A DNA stretch of 64,000 bases, from positions 62,001-126,000 of the forward strand of contig CAWCGF010000023.1 in assembly GCA_963794955.1 (NCBI GenBank), given 5' to 3'. Of the stretch, positions 1 to 9,147 are shown one piece after another (positions within the stretch are counted from its first letter, which is position 1; the number at the start of each line of letters is the position of its first letter). Both the position numbers and the translations under genes were made by a program. The notes beneath the pieces were generated by a model. The model ran no database searches and was not told where the DNA came from. It saw only the letters and a program-made list of their open reading frames with translations. The DNA is from JAFDVL01 sp963794955. Its GTDB lineage: Bacteria > Acidobacteriota > Blastocatellia > RBC074.

Positions 1-2144
1 GAATTGCCGGGGCCGATTTGCGCGTATTGCCAGACGATCTTCCCGGTTTGCACATCAAGCGCGCGCAGATATTTCTTCCCCGCTTCGTCAGGCACATCAC
101 GAGTGCCACCGCCATAAAACGATTTGCCCCGCTCCCACGCTTCCGGCGACTTGCTGTAGATGACGCATTTTTCGAGCGCCATCACATAGAAGAGTCCCGT
201 CACCGGATTGTAGGCCGTGGACATCCAATTCGTCGCGCCTTCCACTGCCGGACACGTCTTCACGCCTGCGGGCGTTGGTACGCCCCCACTGACAAGCTGG
301 GGACGCCCGTCCGTTCCAATGCCGCTCGCCCAGGTCAGTTGTTCGACGAATGGTTTCGCCAGTAATAACTCACCCGTGATCCGGTCGAGGACGTAGAAGA
401 ATCCGTTGCGGTTGGCCTGCACCAGCAACTGACGCTGACGCCCCTTAAATTCTGCGTCAATCAGCATGGGCGTTTGCTGCGCATCCCAATCGTGCAGGTC
501 GTGCGGCGTGAACTGATAATACCAACGCAGCTTGCCGGTTGCCGGTTCCAATGCCAGCACCGAATCGGTGTAGAGATTGTCCCCTTTCCGCTCGTCGCCG
601 TTATAGTCAGGGCAAGGATTGCCCGTCGTCCAGTAGAGCAGATTGGCGCGTGCGTCGTAGGTGCCGGTGAGCCAGGTCGTGCCGCAACCGTGCGGCAGCG
701 CATTGCCAATCCAGGTCTCCGACAGCGGTTCGCCCGGTGCCGGAATCGTCCAGAAGCGCCACACGCGCTCGCCTGTGGAGGCTTTGTAAGCGGCGAGGAA
801 GCCCCGCGCGCCTTCATCCCCACCAGAAATGCCGGAGAGCACCAAGTCATTGACGACCAGCGGCGCGGACGTTGCGCCGTAATGCTCCCGGTAATCGGCC
901 ATCTCGACATCCCAAAGCAATTTCCCGGTCAGGCGATGAAGTGCAATCAGATGGGCGTGGTCAGTGACCATAAAAACTTTGTCGCCAAGTACCGCCACAC
1001 CACGGTTGATTCCGCTGGCCGCATCGCCGACCAAACCTCTGGTCAGAGGACGCTGATATTGCCAGAGTTGCCGTCCGCTACGCGCGTCCAAGGCATACGC
1101 CCGATTGGCTGCGGTCACGTACATCACCCCGTCCACGACCACCGGAGTGACTTGCAAGCGCCGCGCGTTGGGGATCGGAAATATCCACTGCGGTGCCAGT
1201 CGCGCGACATTACCAAGGTGGATTTGATTCAGGGGGCTGTGGCGATTGCCGCTGAGTTGGCCGTGATAGCTTGGCCAGTCGCCAAGCCGCGGCGTGGCAT
1301 TCTCAACCATCTCGCTCAAGCTTGACGAGGGATGGCTGTCGGCAATGTTATCCGCTCCAGATAAGCGGCTCAGCCACGCGAGCAAATCGCGCATCTCGTC
1401 TTCGCTCGCCTTCACTTCCGGCATCAGCGACGCGGTTTCGCGCATCAGCCCGACCACTTCGCGGCGTTGTAGCAGGTGGAACTTTCCATCCAGGGTTTGG
1501 AGTTGCAGATCGTAGTTGCTCTCGTTTTTTAGCCAACCCCGCAACGTTCGCCCATTGCGCAGGCGCACCAAAGCCACCTGGAAGCCCGGCGTCAGACGCG
1601 CACTGGGGCTGCGCAGTGCTTGCTCAATTTCGGGTAACGTCCGCTCCAAACCTAGTTCAGAAAGATCAGGCCCTGTCAGCCCGCCCCTGCCTCTAATCAT
1701 GTGGCAGGAAGCGCAATTGCCTTTCCCGAAAAAGAAGGCTGACCCAGCCGCCACATTTCCAGCGAAGTCGCTTTCGGCAGCGGGAGCCGAGCGAGAACGA
1801 AGAAACGCTGTCAGTTCTTGAAGATCGCGCGCAGGCAAGGGGAACGCGGGCATGCCATTCGCCGGGATGCCGTTGCGGATCAGTGCAGTGAGTTCGCTCG
1901 GCGTTCTTCGCCGGGCGCGTTGCGTGGAAATAATGTCCGGGCCGCGCTCGCCCCCTTTGCCATCCGCGCCGTGGCAATGGGCGCATTGCGCTGCGAAGTG
2001 CCGTCTTCCGGCATCAATCATCTGCGGATCACCGACTTGAAGACTTTTTGCTACTGCCCCATTTGGCTTCAACACAGACACAGTCAGGTACCCGGCCAGG
2101 GCCGCCAGGACGAGTAGCACAAGGGGCATTCTTTTTCTCTTCAT
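1..2144 (-). CDS. PQQ-dependent dehydrogenase with two N-terminal c-type haem domains (partial, C-terminus outside window)
   Basis: About 714 residues are visible and the frame stays open to the window edge. The start at 2144 begins MKRKRMPLVLLVLAALAGY, a lysine/arginine-rich signal peptide, with AAGGAT about 9 bases upstream. Two haem-binding motifs follow: CAHCH near residues 54-58 and CASCH near 144-148. From about residue 270 the protein shows quinoprotein beta-propeller repeats, including ALDARSGRQLW, LYWTTGNP and FFYVLDRITGEL, typical of PQQ alcohol dehydrogenases. In this family a periplasmic alcohol or aldose is oxidised at PQQ and electrons pass to cytochrome c; fused haems let the enzyme deliver them itself. 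The domain order matches the full gene at 16033-18384, so the two look like paralogues. The substrate cannot be read from the sequence. Confidence 0.9.
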   Translation of the reverse strand, partial: MKRKRMPLVLLVLAALAGYLTVSVLKPNGAVAKSLQVGDPQMIDAGRRHFAAQCAHCHGADGKGGERGPDIISTQRARRRTPSELTALIRNGIPANGMPAFPLPARDLQELTAFLRSRSAPAAESDFAGNVAAGSAFFFGKGNCASCHMIRGRGGLTGPDLSELGLERTLPEIEQALRSPSARLTPGFQVALVRLRNGRTLRGWLKNESNYDLQLQTLDGKFHLLQRREVVGLMRETASLMPEVKASEDEMRDLLAWLSRLSGADNIADSHPSSSLSEMVENATPRLGDWPSYHGQLSGNRHSPLNQIHLGNVARLAPQWIFPIPNARRLQVTPVVVDGVMYVTAANRAYALDARSGRQLWQYQRPLTRGLVGDAASGINRGVAVLGDKVFMVTDHAHLIALHRLTGKLLWDVEMADYREHYGATSAPLVVNDLVLSGISGGDEGARGFLAAYKASTGERVWRFWTIPAPGEPLSETWIGNALPHGCGTTWLTGTYDARANLLYWTTGNPCPDYNGDERKGDNLYTDSVLALEPATGKLRWYYQFTPHDLHDWDAQQTPMLIDAEFKGRQRQLLVQANRNGFFYVLDRITGELLLAKPFVEQLTWASGIGTDGRPQLVSGGVPTPAGVKTCPAVEGATNWMSTAYNPVTGLFYVMALEKCVIYSKSPEAWERGKSFYGGGTRDVPDEAGKKYLRALDVQTGKIVWQYAQIGPGN

Positions 2145-2196
2145 CACGTCTGATCCTTTGTTGTGACCGTGTGGTTTGTCGTGGATACTGCCGGGC

Positions 2197-2225
2197 AATA
2201 TAGTGAATCTTCTGCAAATGTTCCA
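2197..2225 (-). promoter_or_regulatory. Possible sigma70-type promoter of the di-haem PQQ dehydrogenase
   Basis: On the minus strand a TATATT hexamer (2197-2202) lies 17 bases downstream of TGGAAC (2220-2225). The -10 matches 5 of 6 consensus bases and the -35 only 3 of 6. It lies about 55 bases upstream of the start at 2144. A plus-strand TTGACA at 2240-2245 could serve the divergent PEP-CTERM gene but has no good -10. Confidence 0.3.
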
Positions 2226-2415
2226 GCCCCAGCCCAATCTTGACAGGTCATTAAAACTCATCTACTTTGAACGAGTAATAGCGAGTTTTACGATCCGGCA
2301 AAATTCCACAACCTCTCAGGCAGGTGTCACTCTATGGAAGAGTCCCAGCCTCATCTTCATCTTGGTACTAAGTCAGTTTTTTTTCAGCTTAGCGCCTACG
2401 ACAGGAGGGAATTCT

Positions 2416-2967
2416 ATGCAACACAAATTATGCTGGCTGAGCTTGGTAGCACTGCTCATATTGCCGCTCTATCAATCTGTAGCCTACGCAGATTCGATCA
2501 CCTTGCTACCAGGGGCAAGCCAGACTTTTAATTTCTCGGTACCTGGGCAACCAACCTTTACAACCCAAGTGGTTTTCTCGCTCAATGCGGCAGGCACGAT
2601 GCTTTCCATCAATGCCCTGAATCTTTCCCCGCTCGGCAGCGGGGTTGACGTCACCGCCGTGTCCTATACCGCGTTAAATCCTGTAACCTTTCTTCAGACG
2701 GGAGCAACCCTTTCCGGTGCCTTCCTGTCGCAGGGCTTTGTCGGACCAGGGCAAAGCGGGGGCGGGGTCATTCTGCTGAGCCGTGGGGTGCTGGAAGGAT
2801 TTATTGACACCACCTTTCGCGTGACGTTTCGCCTGTCGAATGGGCAACAAGTCTCGGCGCAGGGGGTGGCGGCAATCCCAGAACCCGCGACGCTGCTCTT
2901 GTTAGGAACAGGGCTGTTTGGCGTAGTACGTGGACGAAAAAAAGCCCGATTTAAGACGAAAGTTTAA
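2416..2967 (+). CDS. PEP-CTERM sorting-domain protein
   Basis: The 183-residue protein starts at ATG 2416, chosen because AGGAGG sits 7 bases upstream; the frame stays open further 5' but without a ribosome site. The N-terminus (MQHKLCWLSLVALLILPL) is a signal peptide ending near AYA-D. The middle is a beta-rich, low-charge stretch of unknown function. The last 30 residues hold the PEP-CTERM signal: IPEPATLLLLGTG, a hydrophobic segment, then a basic GRKKARFK tail. In characterised systems this tail is recognised by exosortase/EpsH and marks the protein for sorting to the exopolysaccharide or cell surface. No exosortase is in the window. The gene stands alone, divergent from the PQQ dehydrogenase and convergent with the histidine kinase. 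Confidence 0.85.
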   Translation: MQHKLCWLSLVALLILPLYQSVAYADSITLLPGASQTFNFSVPGQPTFTTQVVFSLNAAGTMLSINALNLSPLGSGVDVTAVSYTALNPVTFLQTGATLSGAFLSQGFVGPGQSGGGVILLSRGVLEGFIDTTFRVTFRLSNGQQVSAQGVAAIPEPATLLLLGTGLFGVVRGRKKARFKTKV

Positions 2968-3001
2968 GTTTATTGTCGCAACTAATGCAGTGAGTTAAAA
3001 G

Positions 3002-3041
3002 AAGGCCATTCGTGACTTGTTTATTGTCCACGACTGGCCTT
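3002..3041. terminator. Hairpin between convergent genes, likely bidirectional terminator
   Basis: A 13-base arm at 3002-3014 (AAGGCCATTCGTG) pairs with 3029-3041 with one mismatch around a 14-base loop. It lies between the ends of the PEP-CTERM gene and the histidine kinase gene, where a shared terminator is expected. There is no strong T tract on either side, so function is inferred from position and symmetry. Confidence 0.55.
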
Positions 3042-3143
3042 AGCTCTATTCTGCAATCTTTGACTAACTGATTTATATCTCTTCCACCGCTCGCTCTTTT
3101 ATCCTTAGCTTAGGGAAATTGATAAATAGTCCCAACTAACTTA

Positions 3144-4812
3144 TTAAGCGAAGTGCTTGGCAACATTGGCAACAGTCATCACTAATTCAGCCGGTTCGAC
3201 GGGTTTGGATAAATGCACTTGATAGCCAGCAACAAGCGCGCACGTTCGGTCTTCCGTACGAGAGTAAGCGGTAAGTGCGATGGCTGGGAGGCGTTTTCCC
3301 TGCCTGACAGCCAATTCTCTTACCTGCTTTATCAGTTCGTAGCCGTCTACTTCTGGCATTCCAATGTCAGAAATAAGAACATCTGGAAAATAATATTCCA
3401 GATGGCTGAGCGTCTCTCTGGCGGAAGCTGTGGCCACCACCTCTGCCCCGCACTCTTCTAAAATAAACTTAAGCACCTCTCTGGAATCGGCCTCGTCATC
3501 AACCACCATCACACGCAATTTACTTAAGATCGGGGGGCAGTCAAACGAGCGGATATTTTTAGCTGTCGGATGCACCTCATTACTTCTCCTTGTCTTTTTA
3601 CTGGCGACTGTCAGTGGGAGTTTTATCGTAAAGGAGGCACCCTGGTCCAGACCTGGACTGTGAACAGAGACGCTGCCCCCGTGGAGTTCAACGAGGTGAC
3701 GCACAATCGCGAGTCCCAGGCCCAGGCCTCCATATGTACGTGTGCTTGAAGAATCCGCTTGCCGGAAGCGATCAAAGACATAAGGCAAAAATTCGAGAGC
3801 GATTCCCTGTCCGGTATCACTCACAGTTATCTCAGTATGAGAATTAATGCGTTCGAGATGCACTTGCACGCGCCCCAGCTTCGGAGTGAATTTAATCGCA
3901 TTGGAAACAAGATTCCATACAACCTGTTGCAGCCGCTCGGAATCGCCGGTGACGGGGCTTGCATTGGGGTCAATCACAATCTCAAAACGGATTTCTTTTG
4001 CTTCGGCTGCGGGTCGCAGAGATTCGGCGGCACTTTCCACAACTAAAGCTAAATCTACTGGCTGTACATCAAGGCGGAATTTGCCGGTGATAATGCGCGA
4101 GACATCAAGAATATCTTCAATGAGCCTAGCCTGAGACTGGGCATTTCGCTGAATCACGTCAATGGCATGCACTAAGGTCTCATCATTAAACTTTTTGCGG
4201 TTCAGAATATTTACCCAACCGACAATGGCATTGAGCGGGGTACGTGGCTCATGGGAGATGGTGGCCAGGAACTCATCCTTAGCACGGATAGCCGCCTCCG
4301 CCGAGAGGAGCGCTTGCTGAAGGTCCGACCGGGTAACACTGAGCTTTGCTGCCAGCACTTTTGCCTGTGCCGCCGCCTCTTTTGCTACCTGTTCATGTCC
4401 CGCGGCAGTCAGGGCAATTCGTTCGGCCCGAAAAGCGGCTCCCAGGAAAGGCAGAAACAAATTGACCTCTTCCCTGCTATCAGGCTTTACTGTTCCACCC
4501 AACAACACCAGCACCGATCCGTCTTCCGCCGCAACTCCGCAGGCCGGAACTAAAGCTTCAGCAGCAGGAAGCGGAAGTTCCCCCGTATGATGGCCGTTCT
4601 TTACGCAGTCAGTGAGAAATTTTCGCCAGATTCTGCCGCCGCGCAGAGTCTGCGGGAAGCCAGGCGCAGGGAGATGGATAGCCAGTCTCAGGGTCTGTGA
4701 TAAATACAATAATGTCTGTGACACCGAGGTATTCAGCGAGTGCACGTGATGCTTCCGGGCGGCGTGAAGCATCGGTCAAGGCTAAATATAAGCTCTGTAT
4801 TTTTGTTTGCAT
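3144..4812 (-). CDS. Hybrid histidine kinase with C-terminal receiver domain (apparent frameshift near its N-terminus)
   Basis: From 4812 (MQTKIQSLYLALTDASRRPE) the frame gives a plausible sensor start, 18 bases after the FIST gene stop. Near 4671-4683 the sensible protein moves to the next frame: TDPETG in the first frame is followed by LPAPGFPQTL in the second. An alternative start in the second frame at 4772 gives 542 residues. In that numbering come an N-terminal sensor-like region (to about 125), a coiled linker, HisKA with phospho-acceptor H174, HATPase_c with an N box near 287-291 and G boxes DTGQG and GLGLGL, then a receiver domain (about 420-540) with acidic pocket D425/D426 and phospho-Asp D469 in SDIGMP. 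The H box reads SHEPRTPL where SHELRTPL is usual. The FIST protein encoded just upstream is the likely signal partner. Confidence 0.85.
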
Positions 4813-4830
4813 GCACTCCTTGAAAATATA

Positions 4831-6006
4831 TTATTCGGGGATGACGCAAACGGTGGCGGTGCAATTATGGAAGCCATTGAACTGCCCCTCTGACCGTGCG
4901 ATCTGGCCATAGGTATTACAGCCCACATAGGGGGCTGTCCCCAGTGCATTTTGCAACGCTTGCATCTCTAACCCGAAGTCTCCGCCCATTCTTAAGCGCG
5001 TGGCGACACAATCAAAAAAGAGTGCAACTTTAGGGCTTCTCCCGTCAAGCTGCGAGACGGCGGATTGGATGGCGCGGGTAGCAGCATCAGCAGATGACGA
5101 GGCTGTGGCGCTCATGAAACACGCCGTGGCACCTGACGGAATATCTGCGGCGCAGGAAACGGAACCGTCAGGATTTATTGCCAACGGCACGCGAAGTTTA
5201 TAGCCATCTCCCATATCAATCCCAATGACATTATGCAAAAAGAAAGGGAGGGGGTCATCTAAATCAAACTTTTGCTGCGTCCTCTCTGCGTGCTCTTGTA
5301 AGGCCTCGACAGCAGGTGCGGCATTCAAACTAATGAGACGCATCCCGTCCGCCTCAGTCACTCGCATCGGAGCACTGGCCGGTTTCCAGCCATGACTTAC
5401 GCCTACGCCCAGCGGCTTATTAGACAAGATTTCCAAAGCCACAGCAGCATCGGGGTAGGCATTTGTGCCATAGAAGACATGAGTGCGGCTAAATTGTGCA
5501 TCGTCACCTGCGCCCCCACCAAAGAGGCTATAGGTCCCCGCCGTAAGCAGGTTCAGTTGTTCGACCAGGTCATCGGCATGTCCGGCCAATGCATCAGTCA
5601 GAACCAAGGCAGAGTGGTACAAATATTTGTGTGAGTCCAGCCCGGTAAACGATGAGACAATTTGTCGAGCCGCTTCACTGCGGTCAGTACGCAACTCGAT
5701 CCCGAGTCCGGCGGTAAACTGCATCTCCGTCGAACGGATGGCCAGAGCAGAAGCAGAACCTTCCCCCTGCGCGTGGTTGATAAATTCGCCCGCCGAGGAG
5801 CAGCCAACAAGGATTTTTGGTTGGCAGGATCGCTCAATGGCTTTCAATAACTGAAAATAATCGTATTTCGATGAGGCAAAGACAACTAGCACGTCCGGGG
5901 CTTGATGGCTCAGTTTTTTTGCGATTTCGGAACCAAGAAAGGTTCCGGCCTCTTCACTATCCGCTAGATCGGTATAAACAACACTGCATTCAGTCATATT
6001 ATCCAT
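4831..6006 (-). CDS. FIST domain sensory protein
   Basis: The 391-residue protein has no signal peptide or membrane segment and shows the FIST N and C domains. FIST_N covers roughly residues 30-225, with ILVGCSSAGEF, LVLTDALAGHADDLVEQLN and SLFGGGAGDDAQF. FIST_C covers roughly 230-370, with PLAINPDGSVSCAADIPSG and VALFFDCVATRLRMG. FIST domains are predicted intracellular small-ligand sensors that often sit beside histidine kinases or chemoreceptors. Here the hybrid kinase begins only 18 bases downstream on the same strand, so a two-gene sensor-kinase unit is likely. The ligand is unknown. The ATG at 6006 is used; ATG 5997 is an in-frame alternative. Confidence 0.88.
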   Translation of the reverse strand: MDNMTECSVVYTDLADSEEAGTFLGSEIAKKLSHQAPDVLVVFASSKYDYFQLLKAIERSCQPKILVGCSSAGEFINHAQGEGSASALAIRSTEMQFTAGLGIELRTDRSEAARQIVSSFTGLDSHKYLYHSALVLTDALAGHADDLVEQLNLLTAGTYSLFGGGAGDDAQFSRTHVFYGTNAYPDAAVALEILSNKPLGVGVSHGWKPASAPMRVTEADGMRLISLNAAPAVEALQEHAERTQQKFDLDDPLPFFLHNVIGIDMGDGYKLRVPLAINPDGSVSCAADIPSGATACFMSATASSSADAATRAIQSAVSQLDGRSPKVALFFDCVATRLRMGGDFGLEMQALQNALGTAPYVGCNTYGQIARSEGQFNGFHNCTATVCVIPE

Positions 6007-6059
6007 TCTTTTTATGCCTATCGCTGTCGGTTAAATTGTCAGGCGCAATAAGTCGTTGC

Positions 6060-7523
6060 TTAAACCAACAATTTTTTCACTACCACGCCATGCACATCCG
6101 TCAAGCGGAAATCGCGGCCTTGAAACCGGAACGTCAAGCGCTCGTGATCGAAGCCCAGCAAGTGCATCAACGTCGCGTGCAAATCATGCACGTGAACCCG
6201 ATCCGCAATCACATTGAAGCCGAATTCATCGGTCTGCCCAATCGTAATGCCGGGCTTGATGCCGCCGCCTGCTGCCCACATTGTGAAGGCTTTGTTGTGA
6301 TGGTCGCGGCCTAAGCTGCGCTGTGCGTCCGGGTTGCTCTCGACCATTGGCGTGCGTCCGAATTCCCCGCCCCAGATCACGAGGGTGTCATTCAACAGTC
6401 CGCGTTGTTTCAAATCCAGGATCAACGCTGCATTGGCTTGATCGGTATTCTTGCATTGTCCGAGCACGCCTTTTTTGACTTCGCTGTGATGATCCCAGGC
6501 TTCGTGATTAAGTTGGACAAAGCGCACGCCGCGTTCGATCAAACGTCGTGCAAGCAAACAATTGTTTGCATACGAAGCTTTGCCCGCTTCTGCGCCATAC
6601 ATCGCCAACGTCTCTTTGGATTCTTTGCTGATGTCCATCAATTCCGGCGCGCTGGATTGCATGCGATACGCCATCTCGAACGAATTGATGCGCGTCGCGA
6701 TTTCAGGGTCGCCCGTCAGTTCCAAGTGATGCTGGTTCAAATTCTTGATCGAGTCGAGCGATTGCCGCTGCATCTCCGGCGTGATGCCGCGCGGATTCGA
6801 GAGCGAGAGAATCGGATCACCACTGCGCCGAAAGGGCACGCCCTGATAATATGTCGGCAAAAAGCCGCAGCCCCAATTCGCCGCACCGCCGCTCGTGCCG
6901 CCGCCAGAAGAAAGCACGACGAAAGCAGGCAAATCCTGCGATTCACTGCCCAAGCCATACGTCACCCAGGAACCGAAGCTCGGACGTCCGAATTGAATCG
7001 AACCGGTTTGCATGAACACTTGCCCCGGCGCGTGATTGATCGCGTCTGTCACCATCCCGCGCATAATCGCAATGTCATCCGCGATTTTGGGCAAATGCAC
7101 TAACGCCTCGGACATTTCCGCGCCGGACTTCCCATGCTTGGCGAATTTGAATTCCGACGCGTACAGACCTGCATCGGGCCGAATAAACGCGTAGTTGATG
7201 CCTTTGACAAACTCCTGCGGCACAGGCTGGCCGTTGTATTTTTCCAGGCTCGGCTTGTAATCAAACATGTCGAGTTGCGACGGCCCGCCGGAATTGAACA
7301 GATAAATCACGCGTTTGGCTTTGGGGGCAAAATGCGGTTGCTTGGGCGTCAACGGATTGTCTAATTGCGGAGTGCGGATTTGCGATTGCGGATTGGCAAA
7401 CGCATCTTTATTCAGCAAGGAAGCCAGCGCAATCGAGCCTAAACCAACGCCACATTCTTTGAAAAAGTGGCGACGCGTGACCAACGTTTTGAATTCGTGA
7501 TTGATTTCTTCTCTATAGTTCAT
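6060..7523 (-). CDS. DUF1501 family protein, Tat-exported
   Basis: The 487-residue protein starts at ATG 7523 (MNYREEINHEFKTL); a TTG at 7535 overlapping the toxin stop is possible but weaker. A twin-arginine signal, TRRHFFKECGVGLGS, is followed by a hydrophobic stretch. The body has DUF1501 hallmarks: YLFNSGGPSQLDMFDYKP, WGGEFGRTP and RDHHNKAFTMWAAGGG. DUF1501 belongs to the alkaline-phosphatase/sulfatase-like superfamily, but no substrate is established. These proteins usually follow a DUF1549/DUF1553 protein in planctomycetes and acidobacteria. Here the pair is separated by a GNAT gene, an FAH gene and a toxin-antitoxin module, which is unusual. Confidence 0.9.
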   Translation of the reverse strand: MNYREEINHEFKTLVTRRHFFKECGVGLGSIALASLLNKDAFANPQSQIRTPQLDNPLTPKQPHFAPKAKRVIYLFNSGGPSQLDMFDYKPSLEKYNGQPVPQEFVKGINYAFIRPDAGLYASEFKFAKHGKSGAEMSEALVHLPKIADDIAIMRGMVTDAINHAPGQVFMQTGSIQFGRPSFGSWVTYGLGSESQDLPAFVVLSSGGGTSGGAANWGCGFLPTYYQGVPFRRSGDPILSLSNPRGITPEMQRQSLDSIKNLNQHHLELTGDPEIATRINSFEMAYRMQSSAPELMDISKESKETLAMYGAEAGKASYANNCLLARRLIERGVRFVQLNHEAWDHHSEVKKGVLGQCKNTDQANAALILDLKQRGLLNDTLVIWGGEFGRTPMVESNPDAQRSLGRDHHNKAFTMWAAGGGIKPGITIGQTDEFGFNVIADRVHVHDLHATLMHLLGFDHERLTFRFQGRDFRLTDVHGVVVKKLLV

Positions 7524-7531
7524 AAGGTTTC

Positions 7532-7882
7532 TCAACTTAGCGCAAGCGTATGTTTCAAAGCCTGCTCAACCGCAGACATATTTTTGAGTTGTCCGATGCT
7601 ACGATCAATTTCCTTTTCCAATACCGTCACCAAATTATCCGTCATAATTACGGAGTCAGTTAAGAATCCAGCCAGCTGTCCTTCAGGCGAGTTTTGCCAA
7701 ACAACGATGCGACTTGGATGCCCACTACGCGCCATGTTACTTGTAATCATTGCAAGAATTGTTTGCTGTAATCCGGTCGCCAGATTGTCAGCCTGGATAA
7801 CCAACCCAGGCCTTCTTTTGGCTGTCACCAAATTCGTATTGGGAAACAACACCAAGACGACATCGCCACGATTATAAGGCAT
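7532..7882 (-). CDS. PemK/MazF-family toxin
   Basis: The 116-residue protein starting MPYNRGDVVLVLFP carries the MazF/PemK start motif RGDVVLV-FP, then KRRPGLVIQ, a mid-domain ITSNMARSG and a C-terminal helix. Family members are sequence-specific ribosome-independent mRNA endonucleases. The start at 7882 overlaps the antitoxin end by 11 bases, the usual translational coupling in these modules. Further upstream in-frame starts would add about 28 residues lying inside the antitoxin gene and are unlikely. The stop lies 8 bases before the DUF1501 ATG, so the module is embedded in that operon. Confidence 0.87.
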   Translation of the reverse strand: MPYNRGDVVLVLFPNTNLVTAKRRPGLVIQADNLATGLQQTILAMITSNMARSGHPSRIVVWQNSPEGQLAGFLTDSVIMTDNLVTVLEKEIDRSIGQLKNMSAVEQALKHTLALS

Positions 7883-8123
7883 CGTAAGCTCCCATTTCAG
7901 GCCGTTCCCAATCTTCGCTGATCGCTTGCAAACGCGCCCGTAAATCCGCAGCTTCAACTTGATCAATACCGCGCTCAGACAAATTCACGGCTGGCAAGTT
8001 TTCCGAGTCAGTTTCTTTACTCAACAGAAACTCGGCAAAATCTTTGACTTCAACTTGACGATGAAAGGGCAATTTAGCAATTAACTGAATAATGGTTTCA
8101 TGCACTTGGATCATAATTACCAC
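7872..8123 (-). CDS. Small antitoxin (DUF2281-like) of the PemK/MazF module
   Basis: The 83-residue, helix-rich acidic protein begins MVIMIQVHETIIQLIAKLP and contains VKDFAEFLLSKE, resembling DUF2281-type antitoxins (hydrophobic helix plus FxxFLL). The C-terminal half is acidic (AISEDWERPEMGAYDAL), suited to wrapping around the basic toxin. ATG 8114 (MIQVHE) is an alternative start. It overlaps the toxin by 11 bases and starts 22 bases after the FAH gene stop. Antitoxin identity rests mostly on size, position and overlap. Confidence 0.75.
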   Translation of the reverse strand: MVIMIQVHETIIQLIAKLPFHRQVEVKDFAEFLLSKETDSENLPAVNLSERGIDQVEAADLRARLQAISEDWERPEMGAYDAL

Positions 8124-8145
8124 CTACCTAAATCAACTTTGACTA

Positions 8146-9147
8146 TTATAACGCCCTGACTTGAACCAGTGCATTTTCCTGGGCGGTGGCAATCAGTGGA
8201 TTGCGCAAGGCTCGCCCAAAGTCAGACGCAGATATTTCAAACACATCGCCCGGCTCTGCCACAAACCCACTCAAGCAACTCAACACTGCCGCACCATAGT
8301 AATGTACATGCACATCGCCCGGTCTTCTAAAATTCGCGTACTTGAAATGATGGTGCTCCAGGTTCGCAATCGTGTGCGACATATTCGCTTCACCGCTCAA
8401 CCAATCGCTCGACCACGCAACTTCACCGTTGCGAACGATGCGCGATTGACCCGTGACGTGATCGGGCAATTCACCTAACAACAATTCCGGCCCGAAAGAA
8501 CATTGCCGCAATTTGGAATGCGCAAGGTAGAGATAATTTTGCCGCTCTAATTTGTGATCGGAATATTCGTTGCCGAGCGCAAAGCCTACGCGCAACGGCT
8601 CGCCGTTGTCGCCGATGACATACAAACCGACGACTTCGGATTCTTCGCCGCCGTCTTCGGCAAAAGCGGGCAATTCGATTGCGTGTTCCGGCGCGACGAT
8701 GCAACTGCCATCGCCTTTGTAAAACCATTCGGGCGCAACGCCGATGGCTCCGGCAGTAGGCTTGCCGCCTTCGAGTCCCAGCTTGAACATCTTCATTGAA
8801 TCGCTCAGGTTTTCCGGGTCAGCCGTGAGCTTCGCGTGCATCGCATCGCGGGATTGCGCGCTCCCCAAATGCGTCAAGCCCGTTCCTGTCACGAGACAAT
8901 GCGCGGGATCAGCGTGATCTAACGGCGGTAGCACCCGTTTATGAGCCAGCAGGTCCTCATAACGGAATGATTCGTCACTCAGCCGCGCTGAGGCAAAATC
9001 CGCCAGCCCGGCACCCGCCCGATAAGCGTCGAGCGCAAGCTCGCGCACATTGGCTGTACCAACAAGTGAGCGAATCGTTTGCCCATCCTGGCCTACGACT
9101 CCCACGCGGCGGGAATTTTGCGCGTCAAGAAATTGAATAAGGTTCAT
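8146..9147 (-). CDS. FAH-family protein, AraD1/GguC type
   Basis: The 333-residue protein from ATG 9147 (MNLIQFLDAQNSRRVGVV) resembles the AraD1/GguC branch of the fumarylacetoacetate hydrolase fold. Visible family features include LVTGTGLTHLGSAQSRDAMH, a GNEYSDH motif and the C-terminal GDVFEISASDFGRALRNPL. FAH-fold enzymes bind a divalent metal through acidic residues and cleave or dehydrate acylpyruvate-like or 3-deoxy-2-keto sugar acids; AraD1/GguC members usually accompany sugar ABC transporters. Here the gene sits in an operon of secreted redox proteins, while a GguA/GguB-like transporter lies at 30013-32698. The start overlaps the GNAT stop by 4 bases. Confidence 0.8.
   Translation of the reverse strand: MNLIQFLDAQNSRRVGVVGQDGQTIRSLVGTANVRELALDAYRAGAGLADFASARLSDESFRYEDLLAHKRVLPPLDHADPAHCLVTGTGLTHLGSAQSRDAMHAKLTADPENLSDSMKMFKLGLEGGKPTAGAIGVAPEWFYKGDGSCIVAPEHAIELPAFAEDGGEESEVVGLYVIGDNGEPLRVGFALGNEYSDHKLERQNYLYLAHSKLRQCSFGPELLLGELPDHVTGQSRIVRNGEVAWSSDWLSGEANMSHTIANLEHHHFKYANFRRPGDVHVHYYGAAVLSCLSGFVAEPGDVFEISASDFGRALRNPLIATAQENALVQVRAL

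Noticed and set aside
2176..2415. Eighty-residue N-terminal extension of the PEP-CTERM protein
   Set aside because: The extension has no homology, and a consensus AGGAGG plus signal peptide mark the start at 2416.
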